Notes: generated by a model not told the origin, from the sequence alone. Positions 32,997-42,107 are shown, numbered from the stretch's first letter. The stretch: DNA of 44,810 bases from an uncultured Paracraurococcus sp. (GCA_903896535.1 CAITYE010000108.1:1-44810); one strand, 5' to 3'. Program-made: numbers and translations.

Positions 32997-33691
32997 CAGG
33001 AGGCCGCCCGCCGCGCTGTATTGGCCGCAAGATGCGCGAGCCGCGTGGGTTCCGGCAGCCGGTAGCCACGGCCACACTGGCGTACCCAGGCCAGGGCAGT
33101 GGGCAGGGCAATCCGATGCCCGGGCGAAATCCACAATGGTCCAGCACCACGGCGGCTGCGCAGCACGGCGCCGATGCGGCGGCCTTGCCATTCCAGCGCC
33201 TGTGTCGCGCCGGGGGCTTCGCCGACCGGTGCGGTCGGGGCTCCCACCAGCGCATGTTTGGCGACGCCGATCGTCGGCGCATCCAGCGCGATACCCAGAT
33301 GCGTTGCCACCCCGAACCGCCGTGGATGGGCGATACCGTGCCCATCGACCAGCACGAGGTCGGGGCGATTCGTCAGTTGATCCCAGGCAGCGAGCAGCGC
33401 GGGCACTTCGCGGAAGCCAAGATAGCCGGGCACATAGGGCAGGGGCGCGGGCATGGTCGCCGCCGCGCTCTCCAGCAGTTCGAGATCCGGCCAGCGCAGG
33501 ACGACGATTCCAGCATGCACGAGGCGTCGTGGATCGAAGCGGGCGCAACTGACATCGACGCCTGCGATGAGCCAGACGGGCGGCAGATCATCACCGACGA
33601 CAACGCGCTCGGCAATAGCGAGTTGGGCAATGCGGGCCGCAGCGATATCGGGCGGCGAAAGCCAGGCTGACGGAAGGGCCGGTCGCGTCAC
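32996..33691 (-). CDS. nfi: Endonuclease V
   Basis: A 231-residue DNA repair nuclease that cuts next to deaminated adenine (hypoxanthine). Visible pieces are AGVDVSCARFD (catalytic Asp near residue 45), PYVPGYLGFREVPALLAAW (wedge PYVPG motif and Glu), LVDGHGIAHPRRFGVATHLG (the catalytic Asp-Gly-His) and IGVAKHALVG. All main residues are present. It overlaps the metal-binding SBP gene by 4 bases, an unusual partner. Confidence 0.9.
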   Translation of the reverse strand: MTRPALPSAWLSPPDIAAARIAQLAIAERVVVGDDLPPVWLIAGVDVSCARFDPRRLVHAGIVVLRWPDLELLESAAATMPAPLPYVPGYLGFREVPALLAAWDQLTNRPDLVLVDGHGIAHPRRFGVATHLGIALDAPTIGVAKHALVGAPTAPVGEAPGATQALEWQGRRIGAVLRSRRGAGPLWISPGHRIALPTALAWVRQCGRGYRLPEPTRLAHLAANTARRAAS

Positions 33692-34584
33692 GTCTCGGTC
33701 ATGGCGGAAATCATCAGGCGGACATTATGGCGCATCATGGCTTCATATGTGCCGGCGGGCCCATCCGGGGGGGATAGGGCGTCGGTGTAGATGGTCCCTT
33801 TCACTGGCACGCCAGCTTCCAGGGCAACGGTCCGGATCAGCGTGTCGTTGCCGATCGGGCTACGGAAAAGGGCGGTGATCTTTTCTTCCTTCATCCGCCG
33901 GACGATTGTCGCGATATCGAGCGGTGAGGGCGCCGTCTCGGCGGTTCCGGAGGTGGGCGCTACCACGTTCACGCCGTAGGCATCGCTGAAATAACGCAGT
34001 GCCGCGTGCGGTGCGACGAGGACGCGCCGCTTATCGGGGATTGCCGCGAGTTCCTTGCGGATGTCGTCGTCGAGCCGCGCGAGCTTCGCCATGAGGGTCG
34101 AGATACCCGCACGCGCCTCCCGCTCGGCGCCACTCGGGAGGATCGGGTAGAGGCCGCTGGCGATATTCAGGGTGTAGGTGCGGGCCCGCTGGACATCCAT
34201 CCAGGCGTGCGGATCAGCAATCCCGTTGAATAGGAGTGGGTTCAGGCGCTCGGTCGTCGTGACGATCGGTGCGACGGTGCGCGCACCGCGCATCAGGCGT
34301 TCGATCCAGGGGTCAAGACCGAGGCCGTTGCGGACTACCAGCGCGGCGCCGCGCAATTTCTCGGCATCGGAGGGGCGTGGCTGAAAGTCGTGCGCGTCCT
34401 GATCCGGACCGATCAGGACGCGAAGCTCCACGGTATCGCCGGCGATCTGGGCGACGAGATCGCCGAGGATGGAAAAGGTTGCGATCACAATGGGTTTGGA
34501 CTGCGCCCGGGCCGGCAGGGCCAGGAGTGCCGGAAGCGCCAAAAGGGCCCGACGGCGAAGGGAGATGGTGGAGGAACGGATCAT
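33688..34584 (-). CDS. Periplasmic metal-binding protein (ZnuA/TroA family), without its transporter
   Basis: A 298-residue cluster A-I solute-binding protein with an N-terminal signal peptide (RRRALLALPALLALPARAQ). Likely metal ligands are His in DAHDFQP, His in ADPHAWMD, His in VAPHAALRYFSDAYGV and Asp in IYTDALS, so the site looks complete; zinc or manganese is likely. No ABC ATPase or permease lies nearby, which is unusual, so it may serve a transporter elsewhere or act as a periplasmic metal chaperone. Its ATG overlaps the DUF2225-like gene stop. Confidence 0.83.
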   Translation of the reverse strand: MIRSSTISLRRRALLALPALLALPARAQSKPIVIATFSILGDLVAQIAGDTVELRVLIGPDQDAHDFQPRPSDAEKLRGAALVVRNGLGLDPWIERLMRGARTVAPIVTTTERLNPLLFNGIADPHAWMDVQRARTYTLNIASGLYPILPSGAEREARAGISTLMAKLARLDDDIRKELAAIPDKRRVLVAPHAALRYFSDAYGVNVVAPTSGTAETAPSPLDIATIVRRMKEEKITALFRSPIGNDTLIRTVALEAGVPVKGTIYTDALSPPDGPAGTYEAMMRHNVRLMISAMTET

Positions 34585-35354
34585 TTATTATTGTGCCGCC
34601 CGTTGCCGCCAAGCCAGCGACGCAGCCGGCTCAGCAGCCCTTCGCTTTTGCCGGCAATCTGTTGATGGCTGGCATGGGGCCGGCGCGCTGGCGGCGGCAG
34701 GGCGCTGGCAATGGTATGCCGGCCGGTATCGCGCTCGGCAATCAGGCGCTGTTCCAGGCTTATCACCTGCGCGATCGCTTCCGCCGGGGCGGCCCGGCGC
34801 TGCGTATCGGCGCTCGCCGCCGCGTCCGGCCAAGCCGCGGCGCGGCGAAGGGCATCGATCACCCGGACGTTCTGCTCATCATCAAGCGGCGGCCCCCCGC
34901 GCCACAGGGCCACCGCCTCCAACCGCCAAAGCCGCGCGAGATCGTCGCGGCTAAGGTCATCGGCGACCCATGCGGCGTGCAGCGTCGCCTCGGCTGCGGC
35001 GTGCAAGGAGCCCGTCTCCTCAAGCACATGCGCCCAGACGAGAAAGCGCCTGGCCAGCGGCGGGTAGCTCGTCTCCGCGACCAGGGCGCGGAATGGCGCC
35101 GCGCCGACCGCTTGCGCCGCCGCCGGATGGGCACGGGTGATGTCGGGCGCGGCATAGCCGCAGGTTGGACATTGCTGGAGCCACCGCGCCATGGTCGAGC
35201 GGACCGGTTCGCCGGGCCGCAGGTCGAGGTCGGGGGCCTGTTCCGGCGGATTCGGCCGGAATGCTGGCTGCCGGCTACCTACCCCACAGACTGCGCAACG
35301 CGGCAGCGGCGTTTCCGTCGAGGTGCGGGATTGGGCTGATGACGGCAAAGGCAT
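34581..35354 (-). CDS. DUF2225-like zinc-ribbon protein
   Basis: A 257-residue protein with an N-terminal zinc ribbon: CAVC near residues 20-23 and CPTC near 62-65, with DLDLRPGEPVRSTMARWLQQ between them and GYAAPDI after, the DUF2225 pattern. The rest is helical and TPR-like (FLVWAHVLEETGSLHAAAEA, TLHAAWVADDLS), and the C-terminus is basic. Function is unknown. It is the first gene of the five-gene overlapping operon. The 145 bases upstream should hold the operon promoter. Confidence 0.68.
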   Translation of the reverse strand: MPLPSSAQSRTSTETPLPRCAVCGVGSRQPAFRPNPPEQAPDLDLRPGEPVRSTMARWLQQCPTCGYAAPDITRAHPAAAQAVGAAPFRALVAETSYPPLARRFLVWAHVLEETGSLHAAAEATLHAAWVADDLSRDDLARLWRLEAVALWRGGPPLDDEQNVRVIDALRRAAAWPDAAASADTQRRAAPAEAIAQVISLEQRLIAERDTGRHTIASALPPPARRPHASHQQIAGKSEGLLSRLRRWLGGNGRHNNK

Positions 35355-35499
35355 GGATTGAGGGTACCCTGCGGCGAGCCGGCCTGGAAATGGACGCGAT
35401 GCCGAAGGTAAAATACTACTCCGGACAACCTGCGCTTATAAGGGCCTTCGTACCCGCCATGGCAATGCCTGCACTCGCCTTGGTGGTGCGCGCCGTGGC

Positions 35500-36849
35500 T
35501 CAGTGGCGTGACCAGACCGTCGGGCGTACGGCGATGGCAGCGCATATACCGAACACTGTGATGCCGAGCGCGACGGCCACGAATTGTCCCATCAATCCGA
35601 GGCCTAAGACATCGCCGAGGAGCCAACCACCGCCCACCGCCGTGACGATTCGCGCCAGGGCGCCGAAGAAGGGCCCGCGCATCCGCCCCGCGCCCATGGC
35701 GGCGAAATAGAGCGCCATGCCCACCCCGAAGCCCGGCAAGGCCGGTCCCATGATGGCCAGCGCCTGCCGGGCGATCGCTACCACCGCTGGATCCTCAGAG
35801 AATACCCTGGCCGTTGCCGTGGGAAACAGCCCGACCAGAAGCCCGACGCCGACAGTCACCGCGAAAGCCATGCCGGCGCCGACCCAGGCGATCCGCCGAG
35901 CGGTCGGCCAATCGCCACCGCCCACGGCCCGCCCGACCAGCGCGGTCAGCGCCGAGCCGACGCCGAAGGCAAGCGGCACCATGAGGAATTCGAGCCGCGC
36001 CGAAATGCCATAGGCCGCAACTGCCGACTGGCCGTAGGCGGCGAGACGGGCGGTCACCAGGATGGTGGTCAAATTGGCGATCGTCGCCATGCCGCAGGCG
36101 ACCAGGCCGACCGATAGGATGCGCTTGAACAAGTGGGCTTGCAGCGGCACGCGCAGGTGCGGCGTAAATCCTGCGCCGCCGCCGAATACGGCGATCGCCA
36201 TGCCCAGCGTCGCCGCCCACATGCACAGGCCGAAAGCGATTGCGGCCCCTGGCAGACCGAGCCCCGCCGGCTCCATCAACCCCCAGGCGAGGGGCGGATA
36301 GCAAAGCCAGGCGAGCAGCAGGACCCGGGTTGCCAACGCGTGCCTGCCGCCGCCGCGTAGGACGGACGCAAGTGTATTGGCGAGCCAAGTCGGCACCGCG
36401 CCCAGGCCGAACAGCCAGGCGCAATAGCCGGCAGCCGCCGAAGCGGCTTCGGCGCCGCCGATCCAGCCGATCAAGGTATGGGGAAAACCAGCCAGGATCG
36501 CGACGAAGAGCGAGGCGAAGCCCAGCGCGATCAGCAGCGCGTGTAGCACCAGCGCTGAGGCTTCGTCCCGTCGCCCCGCCCCAAGGGCGCGGGCGATGGC
36601 GGAGACGATCCCCCCGCCCATGGCACCTGTCGACATCTGACTCATCAGCAAGGCGAAGGGCAAGACCACCGCCCAGCCCGCGAGCGCTGCCGTGCCCTGG
36701 CGGGCGGCGAGCCACGGCTCGATCAACTGACACGCGGACTGCACCGCGGCGCCGAGTGTCGTCGGGGCTGCCAGCGCGAGGATGCGGCGCGCCAGGATCG
36801 CCAGACCCGGCGGGGGTACGGGCGGCGCCGTGGTGGCGGGGTCAGCCAT
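35500..36849 (-). CDS. MATE-family efflux transporter
   Basis: A 449-residue exporter with about 12 hydrophobic segments arranged as two similar halves, each starting with a MATE-like stretch: LALAAPTTLGAAVQSACQLI and LSVGLVACGMATIANLTTIL. It uses a sodium or proton gradient to pump cationic drugs or metabolites. Frame is open upstream, but the ATG at 36849 leads into a normal N-terminus. It diverges from the enolase-superfamily gene with 163 bases between, so the two may share regulation. No specific substrate can be inferred. Confidence 0.88.
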   Translation of the reverse strand: MADPATTAPPVPPPGLAILARRILALAAPTTLGAAVQSACQLIEPWLAARQGTAALAGWAVVLPFALLMSQMSTGAMGGGIVSAIARALGAGRRDEASALVLHALLIALGFASLFVAILAGFPHTLIGWIGGAEAASAAAGYCAWLFGLGAVPTWLANTLASVLRGGGRHALATRVLLLAWLCYPPLAWGLMEPAGLGLPGAAIAFGLCMWAATLGMAIAVFGGGAGFTPHLRVPLQAHLFKRILSVGLVACGMATIANLTTILVTARLAAYGQSAVAAYGISARLEFLMVPLAFGVGSALTALVGRAVGGGDWPTARRIAWVGAGMAFAVTVGVGLLVGLFPTATARVFSEDPAVVAIARQALAIMGPALPGFGVGMALYFAAMGAGRMRGPFFGALARIVTAVGGGWLLGDVLGLGLMGQFVAVALGITVFGICAAIAVRPTVWSRH

Positions 36850-37012
36850 GCGACAGGGCGGACCATCGGACAAGGCAGCAGAGGTGCAAGACGATCTCCA
36901 AACTCGGCTCCGCATGCCAGCCGCCCCCGCCTCTGACAAGCGCGGATCGAAGGTATCCAAGAGCTGCACTTTGCGCTTCGCTGCGGGGACGCCCATCGGA
37001 GGGAGCGCTGCA

Positions 37013-38122
37013 ATGAAGATCGACCGGGTCTCGCTCACCCTGTTCGCCTGGGACGGTATTCCGCCGACCCGCTACCACGCCGCGGCGAAGCTGGAGAGCG
37101 GGAGTTCCGCGCTCGGCCTGCTGACGCTCGGCACCGATGCCGGCGTGGTCGGGCACGCGTTTCTGGGCTCGGCGACTCATACGGCGGCGAATGATGGGCC
37201 GGGGCTGATCCGCTTTCTCAAGCCGCTCTTGCTCGGCCGCGATCCGCTCGACCGGGAGGCGATCAACGCCACGCTCTGGCCCTTTTCCAGGATCGTCTCG
37301 GTGCGCGCGATCGGCGCGGTCGATGTCGCTCTCTGGGATTTGGCGGGCAAGGTGGCTGGCCAGCCGATCCACCGGCTGCTCGGCACCAGCCGGCACAGCA
37401 TCCCCGCCTATGCGAGTTCAGCGATGCTGGAGGGCGCGCAGGCCTATGCCGCTGAGGCGGTGATGTTTCGCGACAAGGGCTGGGCCGCCTACAAGATCCA
37501 CCCGCCGCAGGATCCGGCGACCGATATCCGCGTCTGCGAAGCGGTCCGCCGCGCGGTCGGCGACGATTTTCCGCTCATGCTCGATTCCACCTGGGCCTAT
37601 GATTTCCCCGCCGCACTCCGGGTCGGTCGGGCGATCGAGAAGCTGGGTTTCCTCTGGTACGAGGACCCGCTCCACGACCAGGACATCACCAACTACGTCA
37701 AGCTACGCCAAAAGCTGGATATCCCGATCATGGCGACGGAGTACCCGGCAACCGGGCTCGAAAGCTACGCGCCCTGGATCATGCTGCAGGCGACCGATTA
37801 TCTGCGCGGCGATGTCGCCGTGAAGGGGGGCATCACGACGCTGCTCAAGACAGCGCATCTCGCCGAGGCGTTCCGCATGAACTATGAAATCCACCACGGC
37901 GGCAACTCATTGAATAACGTGGCGAACCTGCACGTTGCCTGCGCCATCCGGAACACCACGTATTTCGAGGTGCTGCTGCCGGACGGGGCGCATAAATACG
38001 GGTTGTCCGAAGACATTCAGGTCGGACGCGACGGGCTGGTGCATGCACCAACCGGGCCGGGGCTGGGCGCCGCAATCGACTTCGCGCTAATCGAGGCGAA
38101 GACGATCGCGGTTCTCGAATAG
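37013..38122 (+). CDS. Enolase-superfamily enzyme of the mandelate racemase/muconate lactonizing group
   Basis: A 369-residue (alpha/beta)7-beta barrel enzyme. The candidate metal ligands are Asp191 (LMLDSTWAY), Glu217 (WYEDPL) and Glu243 (MATEYPAT). The general base region has Lys161-Ile-His163 in AYKIHPP, and an Asp267/His294-295 pair (RGDVAVKGG; EIHHGGNS) suits a mandelate-racemase-type dyad. The expected Lys-x-Lys is Lys-x-His. It probably dehydrates or racemises a sugar acid or similar carboxylate; substrate cannot be assigned. A GGAGGGAG site precedes the ATG at 37013. It is divergent from the MATE gene and convergent with the IalB-family gene, 4 bases away. Confidence 0.85.
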   Translation: MKIDRVSLTLFAWDGIPPTRYHAAAKLESGSSALGLLTLGTDAGVVGHAFLGSATHTAANDGPGLIRFLKPLLLGRDPLDREAINATLWPFSRIVSVRAIGAVDVALWDLAGKVAGQPIHRLLGTSRHSIPAYASSAMLEGAQAYAAEAVMFRDKGWAAYKIHPPQDPATDIRVCEAVRRAVGDDFPLMLDSTWAYDFPAALRVGRAIEKLGFLWYEDPLHDQDITNYVKLRQKLDIPIMATEYPATGLESYAPWIMLQATDYLRGDVAVKGGITTLLKTAHLAEAFRMNYEIHHGGNSLNNVANLHVACAIRNTTYFEVLLPDGAHKYGLSEDIQVGRDGLVHAPTGPGLGAAIDFALIEAKTIAVLE

Positions 38123-38126
38123 CCCG

Positions 38127-38723
38127 TCAGCTTTCTTCGCGCTGCAGGGCATCGAGCGCGGCGGTGAGGCCGCGGAAGGACACCGGCACCTGCTGCGAGT
38201 TGCCCGCCGGGTCGCGCCATTCCAAGCGTGCGCCTTGGTCCGCCGGGCGGGTGCGCAGGCGGCGCAGAAGGGTTTCGTCGCGCAACTCGATTTCGGCAAA
38301 GCAGGCTGGTGGCTGCGGCAGGCAGTGTCGGAAGGGCATGGTCAGGGCCGCCTCATTGCCTTCGAACACCATGCGCACCGGGGTATTGACCAGCACCGCC
38401 GCCGGCAACCGGGCCACCAGCTTCAAGGGATCCGTGCGCTGGGCGCGACCGACAGCGAGGACCGAGACCGGCTGCTGCTGCTGGTTCTGGACGATCTGCA
38501 GGATTTCGCAGAGCTTGCCCGTCGCAGGCGCGGTCGAGCCAGCCGCTGCGGGCCGCGGCACGCATTGCATGCCCCAATCGCCGAACTGCGCCGTGGTCCG
38601 CTCCGGACTATCGCCGGCTGCGGAGGGGGCGGCCGGCGCCTGTGCCATGGCTGCACAGGGCAGGATGGCGCAGAGCACGGCAAGCCAGCCGAAGCGCGAG
38701 CGGTTTCGAATATGCTGCGTCAT
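38127..38723 (-). CDS. Invasion-associated locus B (IalB) family periplasmic protein
   Basis: A 198-residue exported protein with an N-terminal signal peptide (WLAVLCAILPCAAMAQAPA). The IalB pattern is clear: QFGDWGMQCVPR, LCEILQIVQN, LPAAVLVNTPVRM, FRHCLPQPPACFAEIEL and VSFRGLTAALDAL. Conserved Cys residues (MQC, LC, HC, AC) suggest disulfides. IalB relatives are common and mostly uncharacterised in alphaproteobacteria; the name comes from Bartonella. The gene converges on the enolase-superfamily gene. Confidence 0.87.
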   Translation of the reverse strand: MTQHIRNRSRFGWLAVLCAILPCAAMAQAPAAPSAAGDSPERTTAQFGDWGMQCVPRPAAAGSTAPATGKLCEILQIVQNQQQQPVSVLAVGRAQRTDPLKLVARLPAAVLVNTPVRMVFEGNEAALTMPFRHCLPQPPACFAEIELRDETLLRRLRTRPADQGARLEWRDPAGNSQQVPVSFRGLTAALDALQREES

Positions 38724-38823
38724 GCGTTACCCGCCTCCAATTCCGTCATCATCAGGCACGACCTTTTACACCAAGCTGCCCGGCCGCGCGATTCGGGACT
38801 TTCCCCAGCCCCTTACCGCGGCC

Positions 38824-40242
38824 TCATCCGCCGCCGGCGGGGAGGGGCCCGGGCCGACGTACCGTACCGCCCCATTCCTGGACAAGGTCGCTTTCCCGCG
38901 AACCATTTGTGGCCGGATCGGGGGCCTGCACAAGTACGTCCGGTCGGAGCAGGCGAATCAGATCGGCGGGCGTATCCCCACCGAACCGGGCCACCAGATC
39001 GACGCCGGCCAATTCGGCGAGGCGGCCGGCTTCCGGATCGGTATCGGAGAGGGCGATCACGAGCCGGTCGCACCATGACCGGGCTTGGACGATGATATCG
39101 GCTGCCGTTGTCCTGTCGCCGGCCAGGAAACCCACCCGGCACCCACTCCGGCGCCAGCGCTCCACGCGTTCTGCGGCTTCCGCCCTGGTTGCGATCTTAC
39201 GGCTGGCGAGGCGACCCGGGGTCAGGACCTCCAGGAACTCGTCTTCCCGCACCACGGCGATGCCGGTTTTACCCATCGCAATTCCCGCAGCGAGCGCGCC
39301 AAGGCGGGCAACGATGCCGATCGGGAGGCCCGCCGCGGTTGCCGCGGCAGCCACGGCGACCACCGCGTCGCCGGCCCCGGCCGGATCGACCACCTCGGCG
39401 ATATGGCTTGGAAAATGGCTGACCGTCTCGCCGGCCCCCTCATCACTCACCAACGTAACGCCGTCCTGGCCACGGATAACGAGCACCGCGCCGAAGCCGT
39501 ACGCGGCCCGCAGTGCTATCGCTGCCGCGGCAATTTCCTCCTCGGTGCCGACCGGTTGGCCCGTCGCCTCGGCGAGTTCGGCCAGATCGGGCATGAATAG
39601 ATCAGCGCCCGCGTAGCGGGCATGCTCTCCGCCCTTGGGATCGACGAGCACCTTGCGGCCCGCGGTCCGCGCTGCGGCGATGAGTCGCGCCGGGGTATCG
39701 CCGGCCAGCACGCCCTTTCGATAGTCCGAAAGCACCATCACAGCGGTTGCCGCTACCGCATCCGCGGCGATCCGGACCAGGCGCTCGGCCAGCCGTGGAT
39801 GGATGGGGAGCGCCTGCTCGTGATCGGCCCGCAACAATTGCTGGCCGGAGGCGATGAAGCGGGTCTTTGTGGTGGTCGCCCGCCCGCCCTGCACCAGGAG
39901 CCAGGGCTCGACACCGGGCTGCCCGCCGATCAGTCCCGTGAGATCGCTTCCCGCCTGGTCGTCCCCGACCACGGAGACGAAGGCAACCGCCCCGCCAAGC
40001 GCTGTAAGGTTGCGCACCACATTGCCGGCGCCGCCAGGCAAAGCCACTTCGCGTTCCACCGAAAGGACAGGAACCGGCGCTTCGGGGCTGACCCGCTCGA
40101 CTTTCCCATAAACGTATCGATCGAGCATGGCGTCGCCGATCACAAGGACGGCGCCGCGCCGGAGCAGGCGCACCGCGTTGGCGATCTCAGCGGCTAACGG
40201 ACCTTGAAGGCCGGGGCGAGGGGCAGGCGCGGGTCCGTGCAT
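38824..40242 (-). CDS. hldE: HldE-like heptose kinase with degenerate adenylyltransferase domain
   Basis: A 472-residue protein in the HldE (heptose 7-phosphate kinase/heptose 1-phosphate adenylyltransferase) layout. The kinase half (residues about 15-330) looks complete: LPGGAGNVVRNLTALGG, VDPKGGEHARYAGADLF, and the ATP/Mg motif DPAGAGDAVVAVA. The C-terminal half (about 345-472) keeps the outline (VQARSWCDRLVIALSDTD, GDTPADLIRLLRPDVLVQ, DLVQEWGG), but the nucleotide-binding NGCFDxLHxGH is replaced by LAGDRTTAAD, and the RLKGP segment is absent. So the protein may phosphorylate heptose but should not transfer AMP. The ATG at 40242 gives the standard N-terminus; the frame is open to 40407. Confidence 0.8.
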   Translation of the reverse strand: MHGPAPAPRPGLQGPLAAEIANAVRLLRRGAVLVIGDAMLDRYVYGKVERVSPEAPVPVLSVEREVALPGGAGNVVRNLTALGGAVAFVSVVGDDQAGSDLTGLIGGQPGVEPWLLVQGGRATTTKTRFIASGQQLLRADHEQALPIHPRLAERLVRIAADAVAATAVMVLSDYRKGVLAGDTPARLIAAARTAGRKVLVDPKGGEHARYAGADLFMPDLAELAEATGQPVGTEEEIAAAAIALRAAYGFGAVLVIRGQDGVTLVSDEGAGETVSHFPSHIAEVVDPAGAGDAVVAVAAAATAAGLPIGIVARLGALAAGIAMGKTGIAVVREDEFLEVLTPGRLASRKIATRAEAAERVERWRRSGCRVGFLAGDRTTAADIIVQARSWCDRLVIALSDTDPEAGRLAELAGVDLVARFGGDTPADLIRLLRPDVLVQAPDPATNGSRESDLVQEWGGTVRRPGPLPAGGG

Positions 40243-40322
40243 TCCGGGTCCGGTACCGCATGCCGCCCCCGGGGCGCAAGGCAGGCGCCCGCTTGGTCCT
40301 GCCGGCCCCGGCGCTGCGGTCT

Positions 40323-41039
40323 TCACGTCTGCAGGAAGCCTATCCGGTCGTCCTCCAGGACGGCACAGGTCAGCCAGCCACCAAAGCAAGCGCCGGTATC
40401 GATACAAATCCTGTTATGCTGCAATTCTGGCTCCGGCACGGGCGTGTGGCCATGCACCACGACCAGCGGGAAATTCTCTTCCGATGAGAGGAAGGGCTCA
40501 CGGATCCAGAGGAGATCGAGGGGATTTTGTTCGTTGAGAGGCACGCCGGGACGAATCCCGGCATGCACAAAGAGATAATCGCCGGCGATGAAGCGCAGCG
40601 GACAACTGCGGAGAAAGCCGAGATGCGCAGCGGGTAGGTTGGCGACGACTTCCGCAAGCGGCGCGTGGGCCGCGATGCCATAGCTGCCAAGCGTCGCCGA
40701 GCCGCCATTTTCAAGCCATCGCTCAAGCCCGTCGCGCGGCGGTTTCGGCGCACAGAGGTCAAGCATCATCGCCTCATGATTGCCGAGCAAGCAGACCAGA
40801 TTGCGCACCGGGACGGGCGGTGGGCTGAGCAACCGCTCAATGACCGCAGCGCTATCGGGCCCGCGGTCGATCAAATCACCGATATAAAGCAGGGTTGCCT
40901 CCGGCACCGGCCGCCGGCGCAAATCGGCAGCGATCTGGGCATGCAGGCGATCCAGTTGATCGATGCAGCCATGCACATCGCCGATCGCGTAGATCCGCGT
41001 GCCAGGGGGCAGCGCCCCAGGAGAAAGGGTTTCGTTCAT
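40323..41039 (-). CDS. Calcineurin-like metallophosphatase (PP1/ApaH type)
   Basis: A 238-residue metal-dependent phosphatase. The full motif set is visible: GDVHGCIDQLD (residues about 20-30), GDLIDRGPDS, LLGNHEAMMLD, a VHAGIRPG His and the late VVHGHTP. This set is shared by protein serine/threonine phosphatases and symmetrical diadenosine tetraphosphatases; the substrate is not clear. The gene lies 80 bases upstream of hldE in the same direction. In-frame GTG codons at 41045 and 41042 precede the ATG at 41039. Confidence 0.85.
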   Translation of the reverse strand: MNETLSPGALPPGTRIYAIGDVHGCIDQLDRLHAQIAADLRRRPVPEATLLYIGDLIDRGPDSAAVIERLLSPPPVPVRNLVCLLGNHEAMMLDLCAPKPPRDGLERWLENGGSATLGSYGIAAHAPLAEVVANLPAAHLGFLRSCPLRFIAGDYLFVHAGIRPGVPLNEQNPLDLLWIREPFLSSEENFPLVVVHGHTPVPEPELQHNRICIDTGACFGGWLTCAVLEDDRIGFLQT

Positions 41040-41111
41040 CACCACGCCCTAGATTGACCGAGTTGCGCGGTGGCTCAACCCCCATCGTGGCCCGCGCCAG
41101 GAACGCGCCCG

Positions 41112-42107
41112 ATGATGAATCATTTCAATGGCGCCGCTGAGACGGTCGCGACCCCTTTGGCGGCGGTGCTCCGAAAACAGCTACGTGGCGCCGTGGACCA
41201 GGCGGCAATGCTTCTCCCCGACCTGCCCGCGATCCGGGCCGGCGCGGATCGCCGCATGGCGACCGCGCTGCTGGAGGAAGCCGTGCGGATCGGCGGCGGC
41301 ACGGTCTATCGCACCGCCTCAGGCGCCGATCTGCTTTGCGGGACCGCGCGGCCGGCGGCGATCCGGGCCGCGGGTGCCATCTCCCGCTTGCTCGATGGCG
41401 CGCTGGCACCGCCGATCTGGCGACTGCCGGAGGAAAGCGGCGAACTTCTGGCCTGGGCGGCCCCTGAACAGCTGGCCCCCACAGTTCCGCGTCCCGCCAG
41501 CGGCCAGGTCGACCTGGCTGGCTTTCGCCTCCGCCTGGAAGGCCTAGGGGCGGACCAGATATTGGTCTCAAACACCGTGCGAGACGCCGACGGCCAGCCG
41601 GCAGGACGTCAGCTGACGCTACACCGAGAGAGGCTGATCGCAGACCTCGCCGCCTCCGGGTCGGATGCGGATTTGCTGGCGCATGCCGAGGATCGGCTGG
41701 CGCGGCGCCTGTTGCCGGGCCTTGGTGTCTGGGCGGCGAGCGGCCAAGGCTTGCGCCTGATCCCGCTGCCCTTCCAACGGCTGCCGCCGCGCGCCCAGAC
41801 CGGCGGCGCCGTCGGGGTGGTGCCGCTCGCGCTCGCGGACATCGGCGCGCTCGGCGAACAACGCCAGCGGCTGCGCGAACTTGGCTGGCAACTCGCCGTT
41901 GCTGGGCTGGATGCGCATGTCCTGATGCATCTTCAGGCGCTGGCGCTGCCTGCCGACTTGCTTCTACTGCGTTGGTCGCCGGCGTTGGCGGATCGAGACC
42001 TCCCCGCCGCGGCGCCGCGCGAGCGCCTCTTTCTCACCGCCGCCGATGCGGCGGGGCGCGCCTGGGCCGCATGCGCCAGGATCGGGCTGATCGAGAGCGC
42101 GCCATGA
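41112..42107 (+). CDS. Tandem EAL-like degenerate protein, first copy
   Basis: A 331-residue soluble protein I assign only by pattern. Residues about 60-90 (GGTVYRTASGADLLCG) resemble the same area of the next gene product. Residues about 230-320 have the shape of the later half of an EAL barrel: VVPLALADIGALGEQRQRLR, LGWQLAVAGLDAHVLMHLQA, LPADLLLLRWSPAL and RLFLTAADAAGRAWAA. The catalytic EAL, the DD pair and Lys are missing, so it should not hydrolyse c-di-GMP. I infer a binding or scaffold protein. The stop overlaps the next start by 4 bases; the start at 41112 has AGGAACG upstream. Confidence 0.6.
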   Translation: MMNHFNGAAETVATPLAAVLRKQLRGAVDQAAMLLPDLPAIRAGADRRMATALLEEAVRIGGGTVYRTASGADLLCGTARPAAIRAAGAISRLLDGALAPPIWRLPEESGELLAWAAPEQLAPTVPRPASGQVDLAGFRLRLEGLGADQILVSNTVRDADGQPAGRQLTLHRERLIADLAASGSDADLLAHAEDRLARRLLPGLGVWAASGQGLRLIPLPFQRLPPRAQTGGAVGVVPLALADIGALGEQRQRLRELGWQLAVAGLDAHVLMHLQALALPADLLLLRWSPALADRDLPAAAPRERLFLTAADAAGRAWAACARIGLIESAP

